Shown here: positions 1-11,191 of the stretch, piece after piece
How positions within the stretch are numbered: the stretch's first letter is position 1
How the letters are laid out: each line of letters begins with the position of its first letter
Origin: Mycobacterium sp.
GTDB lineage: Bacteria; Actinomycetota; Actinomycetes; Mycobacteriales; Mycobacteriaceae
NCBI GenBank assembly: GCA_018882965.1
Contig: VEQY01000003.1
Span: forward strand, 1-64,000
Length of the DNA stretch: 64,000 nucleotides
Direction of reading: 5' to 3'
The notes under the pieces: model-generated
Database searches by the model: none
Seen by the model: only the letters and a program-made list of their open reading frames with translations
What the model was told of the DNA's origin: nothing
Program-made: the position numbers and the translations under genes

Positions 1-257
1 CACTGGAATTGCGGTATCTGTTCGAGATGGGCGGTAGCCCGCCACTGAACGAGCAGCAGCGTGCGCTGGCCGACCAGATGATCGGCTACTGGGCCCGGTT
101 CGTGGCCACCGGGGCCCCGGACGTGGATGGCCAGCCGTCCTGGCCGCGTCTGAATCCGGCACGGCCGCAGCGGCTTTCGCTGCAGACCCCCGAGCCGATG
201 TTGACCGCCGACTTCGCCGAACGGCACCGGTGCGGTTTCTGGGCGTCCCGCGGCTGA
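1..257 (+). CDS. Carboxylesterase/type-B lipase family protein, C-terminal end (partial)
   Basis: Only the last 84 or so codons are inside the window; the gene enters from the left in the frame whose first full codon is at position 3 and ends at TGA 255-257. The visible protein reads like the C-terminal helix of type-B carboxylesterases (para-nitrobenzyl esterase group): a stretch DQMIGYWARFVATGAPD followed by a WPRLNP loop, a family hallmark near the end of the fold. The catalytic Ser/Glu/His lie upstream and cannot be checked. It converges with the minus-strand gene at 1-1488, whose open frame runs antisense through this 3' end. The family is fairly sure; the substrate is unknown. Confidence 0.7.
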   Translation, partial: LELRYLFEMGGSPPLNEQQRALADQMIGYWARFVATGAPDVDGQPSWPRLNPARPQRLSLQTPEPMLTADFAERHRCGFWASRG

Positions 258-1488
258 CCGTCAGTCGTCTCCCGGCGGGCAGGAGCGCAGCGACGCGGGG
301 AGAGTCTCCGGCGGGCAGGAGCGCAGCGACGCGGGGAGAGTCTCCGGCGGGCAGGAGCGCAGCGACGCGGGGAGAGTCTCCGGCGGGCAGGAGCGCAGCG
401 ACGCGGGGAAAGTCTCCCGCGCCGGCCAGCCCCGGTGCTGCTCGCCCGGCGATCAGCGGCAGGTCCAGGAAGGTCTTGATGCCCGGCTCCGCGCGACACA
501 CGTAGGGGATGGCGCTGACACAGTGGTTGGCGGTGGCCACCACGCCGGGGTTACGGATCAGACCCTGTGCGACGGTCTCCGGCTGCAGTCCTTTGAAGGT
601 CAGCAGCACGTCGGGGTCCCCGGTGATCTCCACCTCGAAGCGCTCGCCCTGCTCGCCGAGGGTCCACGGCGGGTCCAGATCGACGTCGCACATCAACCAG
701 TTGACGGCTGCGGTCACCACCGGTTCGCCGTCGACGAGGGCCTGCCAGCGGAACCGCCGGGCCGCCACCGTCCCGGGTTCCATCGGCACGATCAGGTCGT
801 CGCTGCCGTGCACGGCGACGGCGACCTCCTGACTGGATCGGATCCGCGGTTCGGCGGCGAAACCCAGTTCGTCGGCCACCATCCGGACCGACGCCTTGAA
901 GCCTGCCTCCAGCAGACTGGCCATCGGCCCGGCCATCGCCTGCTCCGGGGTCAACCCGAAGCCCATCACCTCCCGCACCACCAGTGGCGAGTTGTAGGTG
1001 CGCAGATCCGAGTACTCCTCGGCGCGGACGTGGGTGATCGCCGCGGACAGCGCCGACACCATGAGTGGGAAGCGCTCGGTGATCCCGCCCGGGTGGATCC
1101 CCGAACCGTGCAGCGTGACGTTGCCCTCGACGGCCGCCGCCGCGATGGCCGCCACCGCCGGGTTGTCCGGGTCGGGGTAGACCCAGCCGACCGGTGTGAC
1201 CACGTTCTTGCCCGACCGCAGGATCGCGGCCACCACCGTCTCGTCGGGTAACAGCGGGGAATACACGACGCAGTCGGCGTCGGTGGCCAGCAGCGCGTCG
1301 ACGTCCCCGGTGGCCGCCACCCCGATCGGATCCTCACCGGCGAGTTCGGCGGCGTCGCGGCCCGCCTTCTCGGCACTGTGCACCCAGCATCCGACCAGCT
1401 CGAGTTGCGGATGGCGCAGGACGGCCTGGATCGCCGCCCGGCCGACGCCGCCGGTGGCCCACTGGATGACGCGGTAGGTCTCGGCCAT
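1..1488 (-). CDS. DapB-fold NAD(P)-dependent oxidoreductase (dihydrodipicolinate reductase-like), 3' end extended by tandem repeat, no stop in window
   Basis: The reading frame starts at ATG 1486-1488 and encodes a Rossmann N-terminus, VIQWATGGVGRAAIQ, with a GxxGxxG nucleotide-binding loop, followed by a DapB-like body (GWVYPDP, GSGIHPGGITERFP). It resembles the mycobacterial Rv0926c-type dihydrodipicolinate-reductase-like family of roughly 350 residues; a role in amine or amino-acid oxidoreduction is only inferred. The expected C-terminus (about codon 357, LPLIAGRAAPGLAGAG) falls where the 36-bp repeat at 274-417 begins. The repeat is a multiple of three, so the frame passes through it as PRVAALLPAGDS units and then continues antisense over the esterase end. 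I read every codon down to position 1 and found no stop. At 496 or more codons it is well over family length. Confidence 0.75.
   Translation of the reverse strand, partial: MAETYRVIQWATGGVGRAAIQAVLRHPQLELVGCWVHSAEKAGRDAAELAGEDPIGVAATGDVDALLATDADCVVYSPLLPDETVVAAILRSGKNVVTPVGWVYPDPDNPAVAAIAAAAVEGNVTLHGSGIHPGGITERFPLMVSALSAAITHVRAEEYSDLRTYNSPLVVREVMGFGLTPEQAMAGPMASLLEAGFKASVRMVADELGFAAEPRIRSSQEVAVAVHGSDDLIVPMEPGTVAARRFRWQALVDGEPVVTAAVNWLMCDVDLDPPWTLGEQGERFEVEITGDPDVLLTFKGLQPETVAQGLIRNPGVVATANHCVSAIPYVCRAEPGIKTFLDLPLIAGRAAPGLAGAGDFPRVAALLPAGDSPRVAALLPAGDSPRVAALLPAGDSPRVAALLPAGRRLTVSRGTPRNRTGAVRRSRRSTSARGSAAKAAAAVPDSDAARTAGHPRPGPRWPRTGPSSRSSGRPAHAAARSVAGYRPSRTDTAIPV
274..417. repeat. 36-bp tandem repeat, 4 copies
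   Basis: Four head-to-tail 36-bp units occupy 274-309, 310-345, 346-381 and 382-417. Three are identical; the fourth carries one substitution (G to A at 410). Each begins GGCGGGCAGGAGCGCAGCGA and ends GAGTCTCC. On the minus strand the unit encodes 12 residues (PRVAALLPAGDS), in frame with the oxidoreductase. The near identity of the copies suggests recent expansion, as in a minisatellite. There are no spacers, so it is not a CRISPR array. Confidence 0.95.
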
Positions 1489-1512
1489 GAGGCCACGGTA
1501 TCCGAGGGAAAT

Positions 1513-1542
1513 TTGGAGCACACCGGGGTTGTCAGGCATACT
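1513..1542 (+). promoter_or_regulatory. Candidate sigma-A promoter of the S10 operon
   Basis: TTGGAG at 1513-1518 and CATACT at 1537-1542 are separated by 18 bp, giving a plausible housekeeping promoter about 240 bp upstream of rpsJ. The -35 match is poor (3 of 6) and the -10 match moderate, so this is a candidate only. Confidence 0.35.
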
Positions 1543-1739
1543 GTGCCGGTTGTCTTGAGCTGGGTCCGCATCCTCGCAGAGTGGGCCGCGCAAGACATCC
1601 GACCAGCGCCAACACCGGCGCGTCCGGTCCCCAACCTCGCGAGCGGGTTTCGTTCGGGAGGTTGCGCGCAGGGTGTGCGACACACCCGGCCGCGGGGTCC
1701 GGTGAACCAGGACAGGTAAACAGCGGCGGCGACAGCCAG

Positions 1740-1762
1740 CGCCCGGGGTAAGCCCCGGGGCG
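1740..1762 (+). promoter_or_regulatory. GC-rich leader hairpin before rpsJ
   Basis: GCCCGGGG (1741-1748), loop TAAG and CCCCGGGGC (1753-1761) form a stem of about nine pairs with one bulged G. It lies just upstream of the rpsJ ribosome binding site in the operon leader and has no T-tract, so it looks more like a translational or processing element than a terminator. Function is inferred. Confidence 0.35.
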
Positions 1763-1790
1763 TTGTCATCAGGAGTGAGGTAGGAGAAGC

Positions 1791-2096
1791 GTGGCGGGAC
1801 AGAAGATCCGCATCAGGCTCAAGGCCTACGACCACGAGGCCATTGACGCCTCGGCGCGCAAGATCGTGGAGACGGTCACCCGAACCGGCGCGAGCGTGGT
1901 GGGTCCGGTGCCGCTGCCGACCGAGAAGAACATCTACTGCGTCATCCGGTCCCCGCACAAGTACAAAGACTCGCGGGAGCACTTCGAGATGCGCACACAC
2001 AAACGGCTCATCGACATCCTCGACCCGACGCCGAAAACGGTTGACGCGCTGATGCGCATCGACCTGCCGGCCAGCGTCGACGTGAATATCCAGTAG
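1791..2096 (+). CDS. rpsJ: 30S ribosomal protein S10 (NusE)
   Basis: This 101-residue protein is the standard length for S10. It starts [19 protein letters not shown] and includes the conserved LPTEKN and [12 protein letters not shown] segments. S10 sits in the 30S head and, as NusE, binds NusB/NusG in antitermination. GTG at 1791 is chosen because a purine-rich site (AGGTAGGAGA) lies at the right distance. It is the first gene of the S10 operon (rpsJ to rpsQ), followed by rplC after 16 bp. Confidence 0.97.
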   Translation: MAGQKIRIRLKAYDHEAIDASARKIVETVTRTGASVVGPVPLPTEKNIYCVIRSPHKYKDSREHFEMRTHKRLIDILDPTPKTVDALMRIDLPASVDVNIQ

Positions 2097-2112
2097 GGGA
2101 GTCGGCATCATC

Positions 2113-2763
2113 ATGGCTCGTAAGGGAATTCTGGGAACCAAACTGGGTATGACCCAGGTGTTCGACGAGAACAATCGCGTCGTCCCGGTCACGGTCGTCA
2201 AGGCCGGACCCAACGTGGTAACCCGCATTCGCACTGCGGAGAAGGACGGCTACAGCGCCGTGCAACTCGCCTACGGTGAGATCAGTCCGCGCAAGGTCAA
2301 CAAGCCGCTCAGCGGCCAGTACGCCGCTGCCGGCGTCAACCCCCGCCGCCACCTGGCCGAGTTGCGTCTCGACGATGCGGCTGCCGCCGAGTACGAGGTG
2401 GGCCAGGAACTCAAGGCCGACATTTTCGCTGAGGGCAGCTACGTCGACGTGACCGGGACCTCCAAGGGCAAGGGCTTCGCAGGCACCATGAAGCGGCACG
2501 GTTTCCGTGGTCAGGGAGCCGCACACGGTACGCAGGCCGTGCACCGTCGGCCCGGTTCGATCGGCGGGTGCTCGACGCCGGGACGGGTGTTCAAGGGCAC
2601 CCGGATGTCGGGGCGGATGGGCAATGACCGGGTGACCACCCAGAACCTGCTGGTGCACAAAGTCGACGCCGACAACGACGTACTGCTGATCAAAGGCGCA
2701 ATTCCCGGTCGAACCGGAGGACTGGTGATGGTTCGCACCGCGGTCAAGCGAGGTGAGAAGTAA
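2113..2763 (+). CDS. rplC: 50S ribosomal protein L3
   Basis: The product has 216 residues, begins [17 protein letters not shown] and carries the L3 core [16 protein letters not shown] with downstream [15 protein letters not shown]3 binds the 3' end of 23S rRNA and is one of the earliest 50S assembly proteins. The TAA stop shares its last base with the rplD start (TAATG), consistent with translational coupling in the S10 operon. Confidence 0.97.
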   Translation: MARKGILGTKLGMTQVFDENNRVVPVTVVKAGPNVVTRIRTAEKDGYSAVQLAYGEISPRKVNKPLSGQYAAAGVNPRRHLAELRLDDAAAAEYEVGQELKADIFAEGSYVDVTGTSKGKGFAGTMKRHGFRGQGAAHGTQAVHRRPGSIGGCSTPGRVFKGTRMSGRMGNDRVTTQNLLVHKVDADNDVLLIKGAIPGRTGGLVMVRTAVKRGEK

Positions 2764-3458
2764 TGGCGACCAACGTGGTGAAGTTGCAGGTTCACACGCC
2801 TGACGGCAAGAAGAGCGGAACCGTGGATCTGCCTGCGGAACTGTTCGACGTCGAGGCCAACATCGCTCTGATGCACCAGGTGGTGACCGCCCAACTCGCG
2901 GCGGCCCGTCAGGGCACTCACTCGACGAAGACCCGGGGCGAGGTCCGCGGCGGCGGCAAGAAGCCCTACCGCCAGAAGGGCACCGGTCGGGCCCGGCAGG
3001 GTTCTATCCGGGCGCCGCAGTTCAAGGGTGGTGGCACGGTCTTCGGCCCCCAGCCACGTGACTACTCTCAACGCACCCCGAAGAAGATGATCGCCGCCGC
3101 CCTGCGTGGGGCGCTTTCGGACCGCGCCCGCAACGAGCGGATCCACGCCGTGACCGAGCTGGTCAGCGGGCAGACCCCGTCGACCAAGAGCGCGAAGGCC
3201 TTCCTCGGGACCCTCACCGATCGGCGCAAGATCCTCGTCGTCATCGGACGCACCGACGAGGTCGGTGCCAAGAGCGTGCGCAACCTGCCCGGTGTGCACC
3301 TGATCGCTCCCGACCAGTTGAACACCTACGACGTTCTGAACGCCGATGACGTGGTGTTCAGCGTCGAAGCCCTCACCCACTACATCGAACACAGCACCGG
3401 TGCCGCCACGGCTGGAGCAGTGGAGTCCGATGACCAGTCGACGGAGGTGTCGGCCTGA
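2763..3458 (+). CDS. rplD: 50S ribosomal protein L4
   Basis: This 231-residue protein shows the L4 globular domain and the extended loop that lines the peptide exit tunnel ([20 protein letters not shown]). About 15 extra Ala/Ser/Glu-rich residues close the C-terminus. In Escherichia coli L4 autoregulates the S10 operon; no E. coli-type S10 leader is evident here, so that control cannot be assumed. It overlaps rplC and rplW by single bases. Confidence 0.97.
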   Translation: MATNVVKLQVHTPDGKKSGTVDLPAELFDVEANIALMHQVVTAQLAAARQGTHSTKTRGEVRGGGKKPYRQKGTGRARQGSIRAPQFKGGGTVFGPQPRDYSQRTPKKMIAAALRGALSDRARNERIHAVTELVSGQTPSTKSAKAFLGTLTDRRKILVVIGRTDEVGAKSVRNLPGVHLIAPDQLNTYDVLNADDVVFSVEALTHYIEHSTGAATAGAVESDDQSTEVSA

Positions 3459-3760
3459 TGACGAACGTGACTGATCCGCGCGACATCATCATCGCCCCGG
3501 TGATCTCGGAAAAGACCTACGGGTTGCTCGAGGACAACGTCTACACGTTCCTGGTCCACCCGGACTCGAACAAGACACAGATCAAGATCGCGATCGAGAA
3601 GATATTCGCGGTCAAGGTCGACTCGGTGAACACCGCCAATCGGCGCGGTAAGCGCAAGCGCACCCGGCTCGGCTACGGCAGGCGCAAGGACACCAAGCGC
3701 GCCATCGTGACCCTCTCGGCAGGGAGCAAGCCGATCGACATCTTCGGAGCACCGGCGTAG
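3458..3760 (+). CDS. rplW: 50S ribosomal protein L23
   Basis: The 100-residue product has the L23 N-terminus ([19 protein letters not shown]) and the NRRGKRKR rRNA-binding loop. L23 lies at the exit of the peptide tunnel and docks trigger factor and SRP. The ATG at 3458 overlaps the rplD stop (TGATG), and rplB follows after 34 bp. Confidence 0.97.
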   Translation: MTNVTDPRDIIIAPVISEKTYGLLEDNVYTFLVHPDSNKTQIKIAIEKIFAVKVDSVNTANRRGKRKRTRLGYGRRKDTKRAIVTLSAGSKPIDIFGAPA

Positions 3761-3794
3761 CCGGCTCAGGGACGCATAGAGGGACTCAGGGACC

Positions 3795-4631
<837 letters not shown>

Positions 4632-4652
4632 GCCTGGAAGGGAGGAGCAGCG

Positions 4653-4934
<282 letters not shown>

Positions 4935-4936
4935 TC

Positions 4937-6425
<1,489 letters not shown>

Positions 6426-6426
<1 letters not shown>

Positions 6427-6842
6427 TGTTGATTCCGCGCAAGGTCAAGCACCGCAAACAGCACCACCCCAAGCAACGTGGGATGGCCAGCGGCGGTACC
6501 AGCGTCACCTTCGGTGACTACGGCATCCAGGCGCTGGAACACGCCTATGTCACCAACCGGCAGATCGAGTCGGCGCGTATCGCCATCAACCGGCACATCA
6601 AGCGCGGTGGGAAGGTGTGGATCAACATCTTCCCCGACCGGCCCTTGACCAAGAAGCCGGCTGAGACCCGGATGGGGTCGGGCAAGGGCTCGCCGGAATG
6701 GTGGGTGGCCAACGTGAAGCCCGGCAGGGTGTTGTTCGAGTTGAGCTATCCCAACGAAGAGACCGCCCGGGCTGCGCTGACCCGTGCGATCCACAAGCTG
6801 CCGATGAAGGCCCGCATCGTCACCCGAGAGGAGCAGTTCTGA
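6426..6842 (+). CDS. rplP: 50S ribosomal protein L16
   Basis: ATG 6426 gives 138 residues beginning [19 protein letters not shown], the canonical L16 start. A GTG three bases upstream in the same frame would add one residue and is less likely. Conserved segments include [19 protein letters not shown] and [13 protein letters not shown]16 helps position A- and P-site tRNAs. The start overlaps the rpsC stop (TGATG) and the stop overlaps rpmC. Confidence 0.97.
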
Positions 6843-7075
6843 TGGCAGTAGGAGTGAGCGCCGGTGAATTGCGTGAATCGACGGACGAGGAATTGACCAC
6901 CAAGCTGCGTGAGTCCAAGGAAGAGTTGTTCAACCTGCGCTTCCAGATGGCGACCGGTCAATTGGCGAACAATCGCCGTCTTCGTGCCGTTCGCCAGGAG
7001 ATCGCACGCATCTATACGGTGCTGCGCGAACGTGAGTTAGGGCTGTCCTCGGGTCCGAGCGGTGAGGATGCGTGA
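6842..7075 (+). CDS. rpmC: 50S ribosomal protein L29
   Basis: The product has 77 residues and matches L29: [10 protein letters not shown], then the conserved [13 protein letters not shown] and [13 protein letters not shown] helices. L29 sits near the exit tunnel beside L23. ATG 6842 is chosen over upstream in-frame starts because it overlaps the rplP stop (TGATG) and gives the normal length. rpsQ overlaps its stop. Confidence 0.96.
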   Translation: MAVGVSAGELRESTDEELTTKLRESKEELFNLRFQMATGQLANNRRLRAVRQEIARIYTVLRERELGLSSGPSGEDA

Positions 7076-7392
7076 TGGCTGAGGCGAAGAAGACCGCGGC
7101 AGCGAACAAGGGCGCCAAGAACACTCCGCGTACCGAGAAGCCGCGGGGGCGGCGTAAGACGGCGATCGGTTACGTCGTGAGCGACAAGATGCAGAAGACG
7201 ATCGTTGTCGAGCTCGAGTCCCGGATGCGGCATCCGCTCTACGGCAAGATCATCCGCACCACCAAGAAGGTCAAGGCGCACGACGAGGACCAGATCGCCG
7301 GGATCGGTGACCGTGTTTCGCTGATGGAGACCCGTCCGCTGTCGGCCACCAAACGCTGGCGGTTGGTCGACATCCTGGAGAAAGCCAAGTAG
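7075..7392 (+). CDS. rpsQ: 30S ribosomal protein S17
   Basis: ATG 7075 gives 105 residues; GTG 7072 would add one. A Lys/Ala-rich N-terminal extension of about 25 residues precedes the OB-fold body ([34 protein letters not shown]). S17 is a primary 16S binding protein. It is the last ribosomal gene before the sulfatase pair; atsA starts 7 bp after its stop. Confidence 0.96.
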   Translation: MAEAKKTAAANKGAKNTPRTEKPRGRRKTAIGYVVSDKMQKTIVVELESRMRHPLYGKIIRTTKKVKAHDEDQIAGIGDRVSLMETRPLSATKRWRLVDILEKAK

Positions 7393-7399
7393 TCACCAG

Positions 7400-9751
7400 G
7401 TGGCAGCCGAATTCAAGGGCAAGATCGCCCTCGACATCCGCGACTCCGAGCCTGACTGGGGACCGTTTCTCGCGCCCGCTGCGCCGGAGAATGCGCCCAA
7501 CGTGCTGTACCTGGTGTGGGATGACGTCGGCATCGCGACCTGGGACTGCTTCGGTGGCCTGGTCGAGATGCCGGCGATGAGTCGCATCGCCGAGCGCGGT
7601 GTGCGGTTGTCGCAGTTCCACACCACCGCGCTGTGCTCGCCCACCCGGGCTTCTCTGCTGACCGGCCGCAACGCGACATCGGTCGGGATGGCCGTGGTCG
7701 AGGAGTTCACCGAGGGCTTCCCCGGTATCAGCGGCCGGATCCCGGCGGAGACCGCGCTGATCTCCGAGGTTCTCGTCGAGCGTGGCTACAACACCTACTG
7801 CGTGGGCAAGTGGCACATGACCCCGCTGGAGGAGTCCAACCTGGCCACCACCAAGCGGCACTGGCCGCTGGCACGCGGCTTCGAGCGGTTCTATGGATTC
7901 CTCGGCGGCGAGACCGACCAGTGGTACCCGGAGCTGATCTACGACAACCACCCGGTGGAGGCGCCGGCCACCCCGGAGGACGGCTACCACCTCTCAGCTG
8001 ATCTGGCGGACAAGGCGATCGAGTTCATCCGCGATTCCAAAGTGGTCGCGCCGGACAAGCCATGGTTCTCCTACTTCTGCCCGGGTGCCGGCCACGCGCC
8101 TCATCACGTGTTCAAGGAATGGGCCGACAGGTACGCCGGCCGCTTCGACATGGGTTATGAGCGTTACCGCGAGATCGTGCTGGCCAATCAGAAGAAACTC
8201 GGCGTGGTGCCGCCGCACACCGAACTGTCGCCGATGAATCCCTATGCCGACGTCAAAGGCCCGGACGGCCAGCCGTGGCCTCTGCAGGACACAGTCCGGC
8301 CCTGGGACGGGTTGTCGGCTGACGAGAAGAAGTTGTTCTCCCGGATGGCCGAGGTGTTCGCCGGCTTCCTGTCCTACACCGATGCCCAGATCGGCCGCAT
8401 ACTCGACTACCTCGAGGAGTCGGGCCAGCTCGACAACACCATCATCGTCGTCATCTCCGACAACGGCGCCAGCGGCGAGGGCGGCCCGAACGGGTCGGTC
8501 AACGAGGTCAAGTTCTTCAACGGCTATATCGATACCGTGGAGGAGAGCCTGCGCGCCTACGACGAACTGGGCGGGCCCTCGACCTACAACCACTACCCGA
8601 TCGGCTGGGCGATGGCGTTCAACACGCCCTACAAGCTCTATAAGCGCTACGCCTCTCACGAGGGCGGTATCGCCGACACGGCGATCATCTCGTGGCCGGC
8701 CGGCATCGATGCCCACGGCGAGTTCCGCGACAACTACGTCAACGTCTGCGACATCACCCCGACTGTTTACGAGTTGCTGGATATCGCCGAGCCCGAGGTT
8801 GTGAAGGGGACCAAACAGAAGCCTCTGGAGGGTGTGAGTTTCAAAGCCGCACTTGATGATCCGAAAGCCAAGACCCCCAAGAAGACACAGTTCTACACCA
8901 TGCTCGGGACCCGCGGCATCTGGCACGAAGGCTGGTTCGCCAACACGGTGCACGCCGCCGCCCCGTCGGGCTGGGGACACTTCGACGCCGATCGCTGGGA
9001 GCTGTACCACATCGACGCCGACCGCAGCCAGTGTCATGACCTGGCCGGGCAGCATCCCGACAAACTCGAAGAACTGCAGAAGCTGTGGTTCGCCGAAGCC
9101 GACAAGTACAACGGTTTGCCGCTCGGCGATTTCAGCATCGCCGAGATCATCGGGCGGCCCCGACCGTCGGTGGCAGGCGACCGGTCCAGCTACGTCTACT
9201 ATCCGCACACCGCCCAGGTTCCGCTCGGCGCGTGTGTCAACATCGCCGGCCGATCATTCTCGGTGCTGGCGGAGGTGACGGTGGAGTCCGCAGAGGCCAG
9301 CGGGGTGCTGCTCAAGCAGGGCTCCGGACACGGCGGGTACACGCTGTTCGTCGCGGACGGGCGGTTGCACTTCGTCTACAACTTCTTCGGCGACGTGGAG
9401 CAGCAGGTCTCATCGCCGGAACCGGTACCGCTTGGCAAACACATCCTGGGTGTCGGGTACGTACGCACCGGTACGGCCGAGGGCAGCATCACGCCACTCG
9501 GTGATGCGACCCTCTACGTCGACGGAACCGCGGTGGCCACAGTGTCCGGCGTGAAGGCCCACCCGTTCATCTTCGGCATCGCCGGGGGCGGGGTCAGCGT
9601 CGGCCGCAACCTCGGGCAGCCGGTGTCCAAGGCCTACCGGGCCCCCTTCGAGTTCACCGGCGGCACCATCGCGCGCGTCGTGGTCGACGTGTCCGGCACG
9701 CCCTACCTCGATGCCGAGCGCGCTATCGCAGTGGCGTTTGCCAAGGACTGA
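7400..9751 (+). CDS. atsA: Arylsulfatase (type I, formylglycine-dependent)
   Basis: The 783-residue product belongs to the alkaline phosphatase/sulfatase superfamily and matches mycobacterial AtsA (Rv0711) in order and length. The sulfatase signature C79-S-P-T-R83 is intact; Cys79 is the residue converted to formylglycine. Metal-site residues are visible at DD 41-42, GKWH 136-139 and the VISDNGASGEGG segment. The C-terminal 200 residues look like a beta-sandwich lectin-like domain. It hydrolyses sulfate esters; the natural substrate is unknown. No signal peptide is seen. GTG 7400 lies 7 bp after rpsQ, and the activating enzyme gene follows after 3 bp, so the pair probably rides on the ribosomal operon. 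Confidence 0.95.
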   Translation: MAAEFKGKIALDIRDSEPDWGPFLAPAAPENAPNVLYLVWDDVGIATWDCFGGLVEMPAMSRIAERGVRLSQFHTTALCSPTRASLLTGRNATSVGMAVVEEFTEGFPGISGRIPAETALISEVLVERGYNTYCVGKWHMTPLEESNLATTKRHWPLARGFERFYGFLGGETDQWYPELIYDNHPVEAPATPEDGYHLSADLADKAIEFIRDSKVVAPDKPWFSYFCPGAGHAPHHVFKEWADRYAGRFDMGYERYREIVLANQKKLGVVPPHTELSPMNPYADVKGPDGQPWPLQDTVRPWDGLSADEKKLFSRMAEVFAGFLSYTDAQIGRILDYLEESGQLDNTIIVVISDNGASGEGGPNGSVNEVKFFNGYIDTVEESLRAYDELGGPSTYNHYPIGWAMAFNTPYKLYKRYASHEGGIADTAIISWPAGIDAHGEFRDNYVNVCDITPTVYELLDIAEPEVVKGTKQKPLEGVSFKAALDDPKAKTPKKTQFYTMLGTRGIWHEGWFANTVHAAAPSGWGHFDADRWELYHIDADRSQCHDLAGQHPDKLEELQKLWFAEADKYNGLPLGDFSIAEIIGRPRPSVAGDRSSYVYYPHTAQVPLGACVNIAGRSFSVLAEVTVESAEASGVLLKQGSGHGGYTLFVADGRLHFVYNFFGDVEQQVSSPEPVPLGKHILGVGYVRTGTAEGSITPLGDATLYVDGTAVATVSGVKAHPFIFGIAGGGVSVGRNLGQPVSKAYRAPFEFTGGTIARVVVDVSGTPYLDAERAIAVAFAKD

Positions 9752-9754
9752 CGC

Positions 9755-10636
9755 GTGCTGACCGCTCTGGTCGACCTGCCCGGCGGTTCGTTCCGGATGG
9801 GGTCGACCAGGTTCTACCCGGAGGAAGCCCCGGTCCACTCCGTGACCCTGAGTGCATTCGCCATCGAACGCCACCCCGTCACCAACGCCCAGTTCGCGGA
9901 GTTCGTCGAGGAAACCGGGTACCTGACCGTCGCCGAACGGCCGCTGGACCCGGCGTTGTATCCGGGCGTGAGTCCGGAGGACCTGAAGCCGGGCGCACTG
10001 GTGTTCCGCGCCACCGCAGGGCCGGTGAACCTGACGGACTGGCGGCAGTGGTGGGACTGGGCTGCGGGCGCCTGCTGGCGGATGCCCTTCGGGCCCGGCA
10101 GCGACATCGCCGGCAAACAGGACCACCCCGTAGTTCAGGTGGCCTACCCCGACGCGGCGGCATATGCGAGTTGGGCGGGACGACGGCTGCCGACGGAGGC
10201 CGAGTGGGAGTACGCGGCGCGCGCCGACTCCGTGGCCGTCTATCCCTGGGGGGACGATCCCCAGCCGGACGGGATGCTGATGGCCAACACCTGGCAGGGC
10301 CGGTTTCCCTACCGCAACGACGGGGCACTGGGCTGGACCGGGACCTCCCCGGTCGGCGCCTTTCCGCCGAACGGTTTCGGCCTGCTCGACATGATCGGCA
10401 ATGTCTGGGAATGGACCACGACCCGGTATTCGGCCCACCATCTGGCCGAGCCGCAGAACTCCTGCTGCCCGGCCGACTCCGACCCGGACCCGGGCGTCAG
10501 CCAGACCCTCAAGGGCGGCTCGCATCTGTGCGCACCGGAGTACTGCCACCGCTACCGCCCGGCTGCCCGTTCCCCGCAGTCCCAGGACAGCGCCACCACA
10601 CATATCGGGTTTCGCTGCGCGGCCTCCCGGAACTGA
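9755..10636 (+). CDS. Formylglycine-generating enzyme (sulfatase-modifying factor)
   Basis: This 293-residue FGE-sulfatase family protein corresponds to Rv0712. It opens with LVDLPGGSFRMGSTRFYPEE and contains RLPTEAEWEYAARA and LLDMIGNVWEWTT, hallmarks of the family. The copper-binding active-site cysteine pair is present as C259-APEY-C264 near the C-terminus. The enzyme uses oxygen to oxidise the sulfatase active-site Cys to formylglycine. It directly follows atsA (3-bp gap, GTG start), so substrate and activator are co-expressed. Downstream, a fresh promoter serves rplN. Confidence 0.95.
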   Translation: MLTALVDLPGGSFRMGSTRFYPEEAPVHSVTLSAFAIERHPVTNAQFAEFVEETGYLTVAERPLDPALYPGVSPEDLKPGALVFRATAGPVNLTDWRQWWDWAAGACWRMPFGPGSDIAGKQDHPVVQVAYPDAAAYASWAGRRLPTEAEWEYAARADSVAVYPWGDDPQPDGMLMANTWQGRFPYRNDGALGWTGTSPVGAFPPNGFGLLDMIGNVWEWTTTRYSAHHLAEPQNSCCPADSDPDPGVSQTLKGGSHLCAPEYCHRYRPAARSPQSQDSATTHIGFRCAASRN

Positions 10637-10642
10637 CCGGAT

Positions 10643-10671
10643 TTGGCCCTGAGCGGGGCTTCCTCTACCAT
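10643..10671 (+). promoter_or_regulatory. Candidate sigma-A promoter of the spc operon (rplN)
   Basis: TTGGCC (10643-10648) and TACCAT (10666-10671) are 17 bp apart in the 172-bp gap between the FGE gene and rplN. A start near 10678 would leave about 130 nt of leader. A promoter is expected here because the sulfatase genes separate the two ribosomal operons. Confidence 0.5.
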
Positions 10672-10808
10672 TGGGAGGTTGCCTCGGGCAGACCTCGGCA
10701 GTGTGGCGCAAGCCACTCGGCCCCGCGTGCCCTCTGGCGACGACGACCGTGCACGAGAGTTCCCTTCGGGCTGCCCGCAGGAACCTGTGCTCAACCGAGG
10801 GAGATCTG

Positions 10809-11177
10809 GTGATCCAGCAGGAATCGCGGCTCAAGGTTGCCGACAACACCGGCGCCAAGGAGATCCTGTGCATCCGGGTGCTCGGTGGATCCTCACGTCG
10901 CTACGCCGGCATCGGTGACGTCATCGTGGCGACGGTCAAAGACGCGATCCCGGGAGGCAACGTCAAGCGCGGCGACGTGGTCAAAGCCGTGGTGGTTCGC
11001 ACCGTCAAGGAGCGCCGGCGGCCCGACGGCAGCTACATCAAGTTCGACGAGAACGCCGCTGTGATCATCAAGGCTGACAACGACCCGCGCGGCACCCGCA
11101 TCTTCGGTCCGGTCGGCCGCGAGCTGCGCGAGAAGCGCTTCATGAAGATCGTCTCGCTGGCTCCAGAGGTGCTCTAG
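10809..11177 (+). CDS. rplN: 50S ribosomal protein L14
   Basis: GTG 10809 gives exactly 122 residues, the universal L14 length, starting [19 protein letters not shown]. The signature region [15 protein letters not shown] and the C-terminal [11 protein letters not shown] are present. L14 lies at the subunit interface. The purine-rich CCGAGGGAGATCTG precedes the start; longer in-frame starts would add an unrelated leader. It is the first gene of the spc operon. Confidence 0.97.
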   Translation: MIQQESRLKVADNTGAKEILCIRVLGGSSRRYAGIGDVIVATVKDAIPGGNVKRGDVVKAVVVRTVKERRRPDGSYIKFDENAAVIIKADNDPRGTRIFGPVGRELREKRFMKIVSLAPEVL

Positions 11178-11191
11178 ATGAAGGTTCACGT

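Larger units (their letters stand above)
1489..1790. other. Intergenic region between the divergent oxidoreductase gene and rpsJ
   Basis: This 302-bp stretch has no convincing gene. It holds the S10-operon promoter candidate (1513-1542), about 240 nt of untranslated leader, a GC-rich hairpin at 1740-1762 and the rpsJ ribosome binding site (AGGTAGGAGAAGC around 1779-1790). It must also contain the promoter of the minus-strand oxidoreductase gene, which I could not place. Confidence 0.7.

Noticed and set aside
274-417. Possible CRISPR array
   Set aside because: The 36-bp units are directly adjacent with no spacers and are coding in the minus frame, so this is a tandem minisatellite.
1489-1790. 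E. coli-type S10 leader or a riboswitch
   Set aside because: Only one simple hairpin is visible and no known S10 leader structure or riboswitch core could be recognised.
966-2234. Long minus-strand open frame of 422 codons
   Set aside because: It is a shadow of the S10-operon start and of the oxidoreductase gene; the composition is Arg-rich with no family likeness, and rpsJ lies on the other strand.
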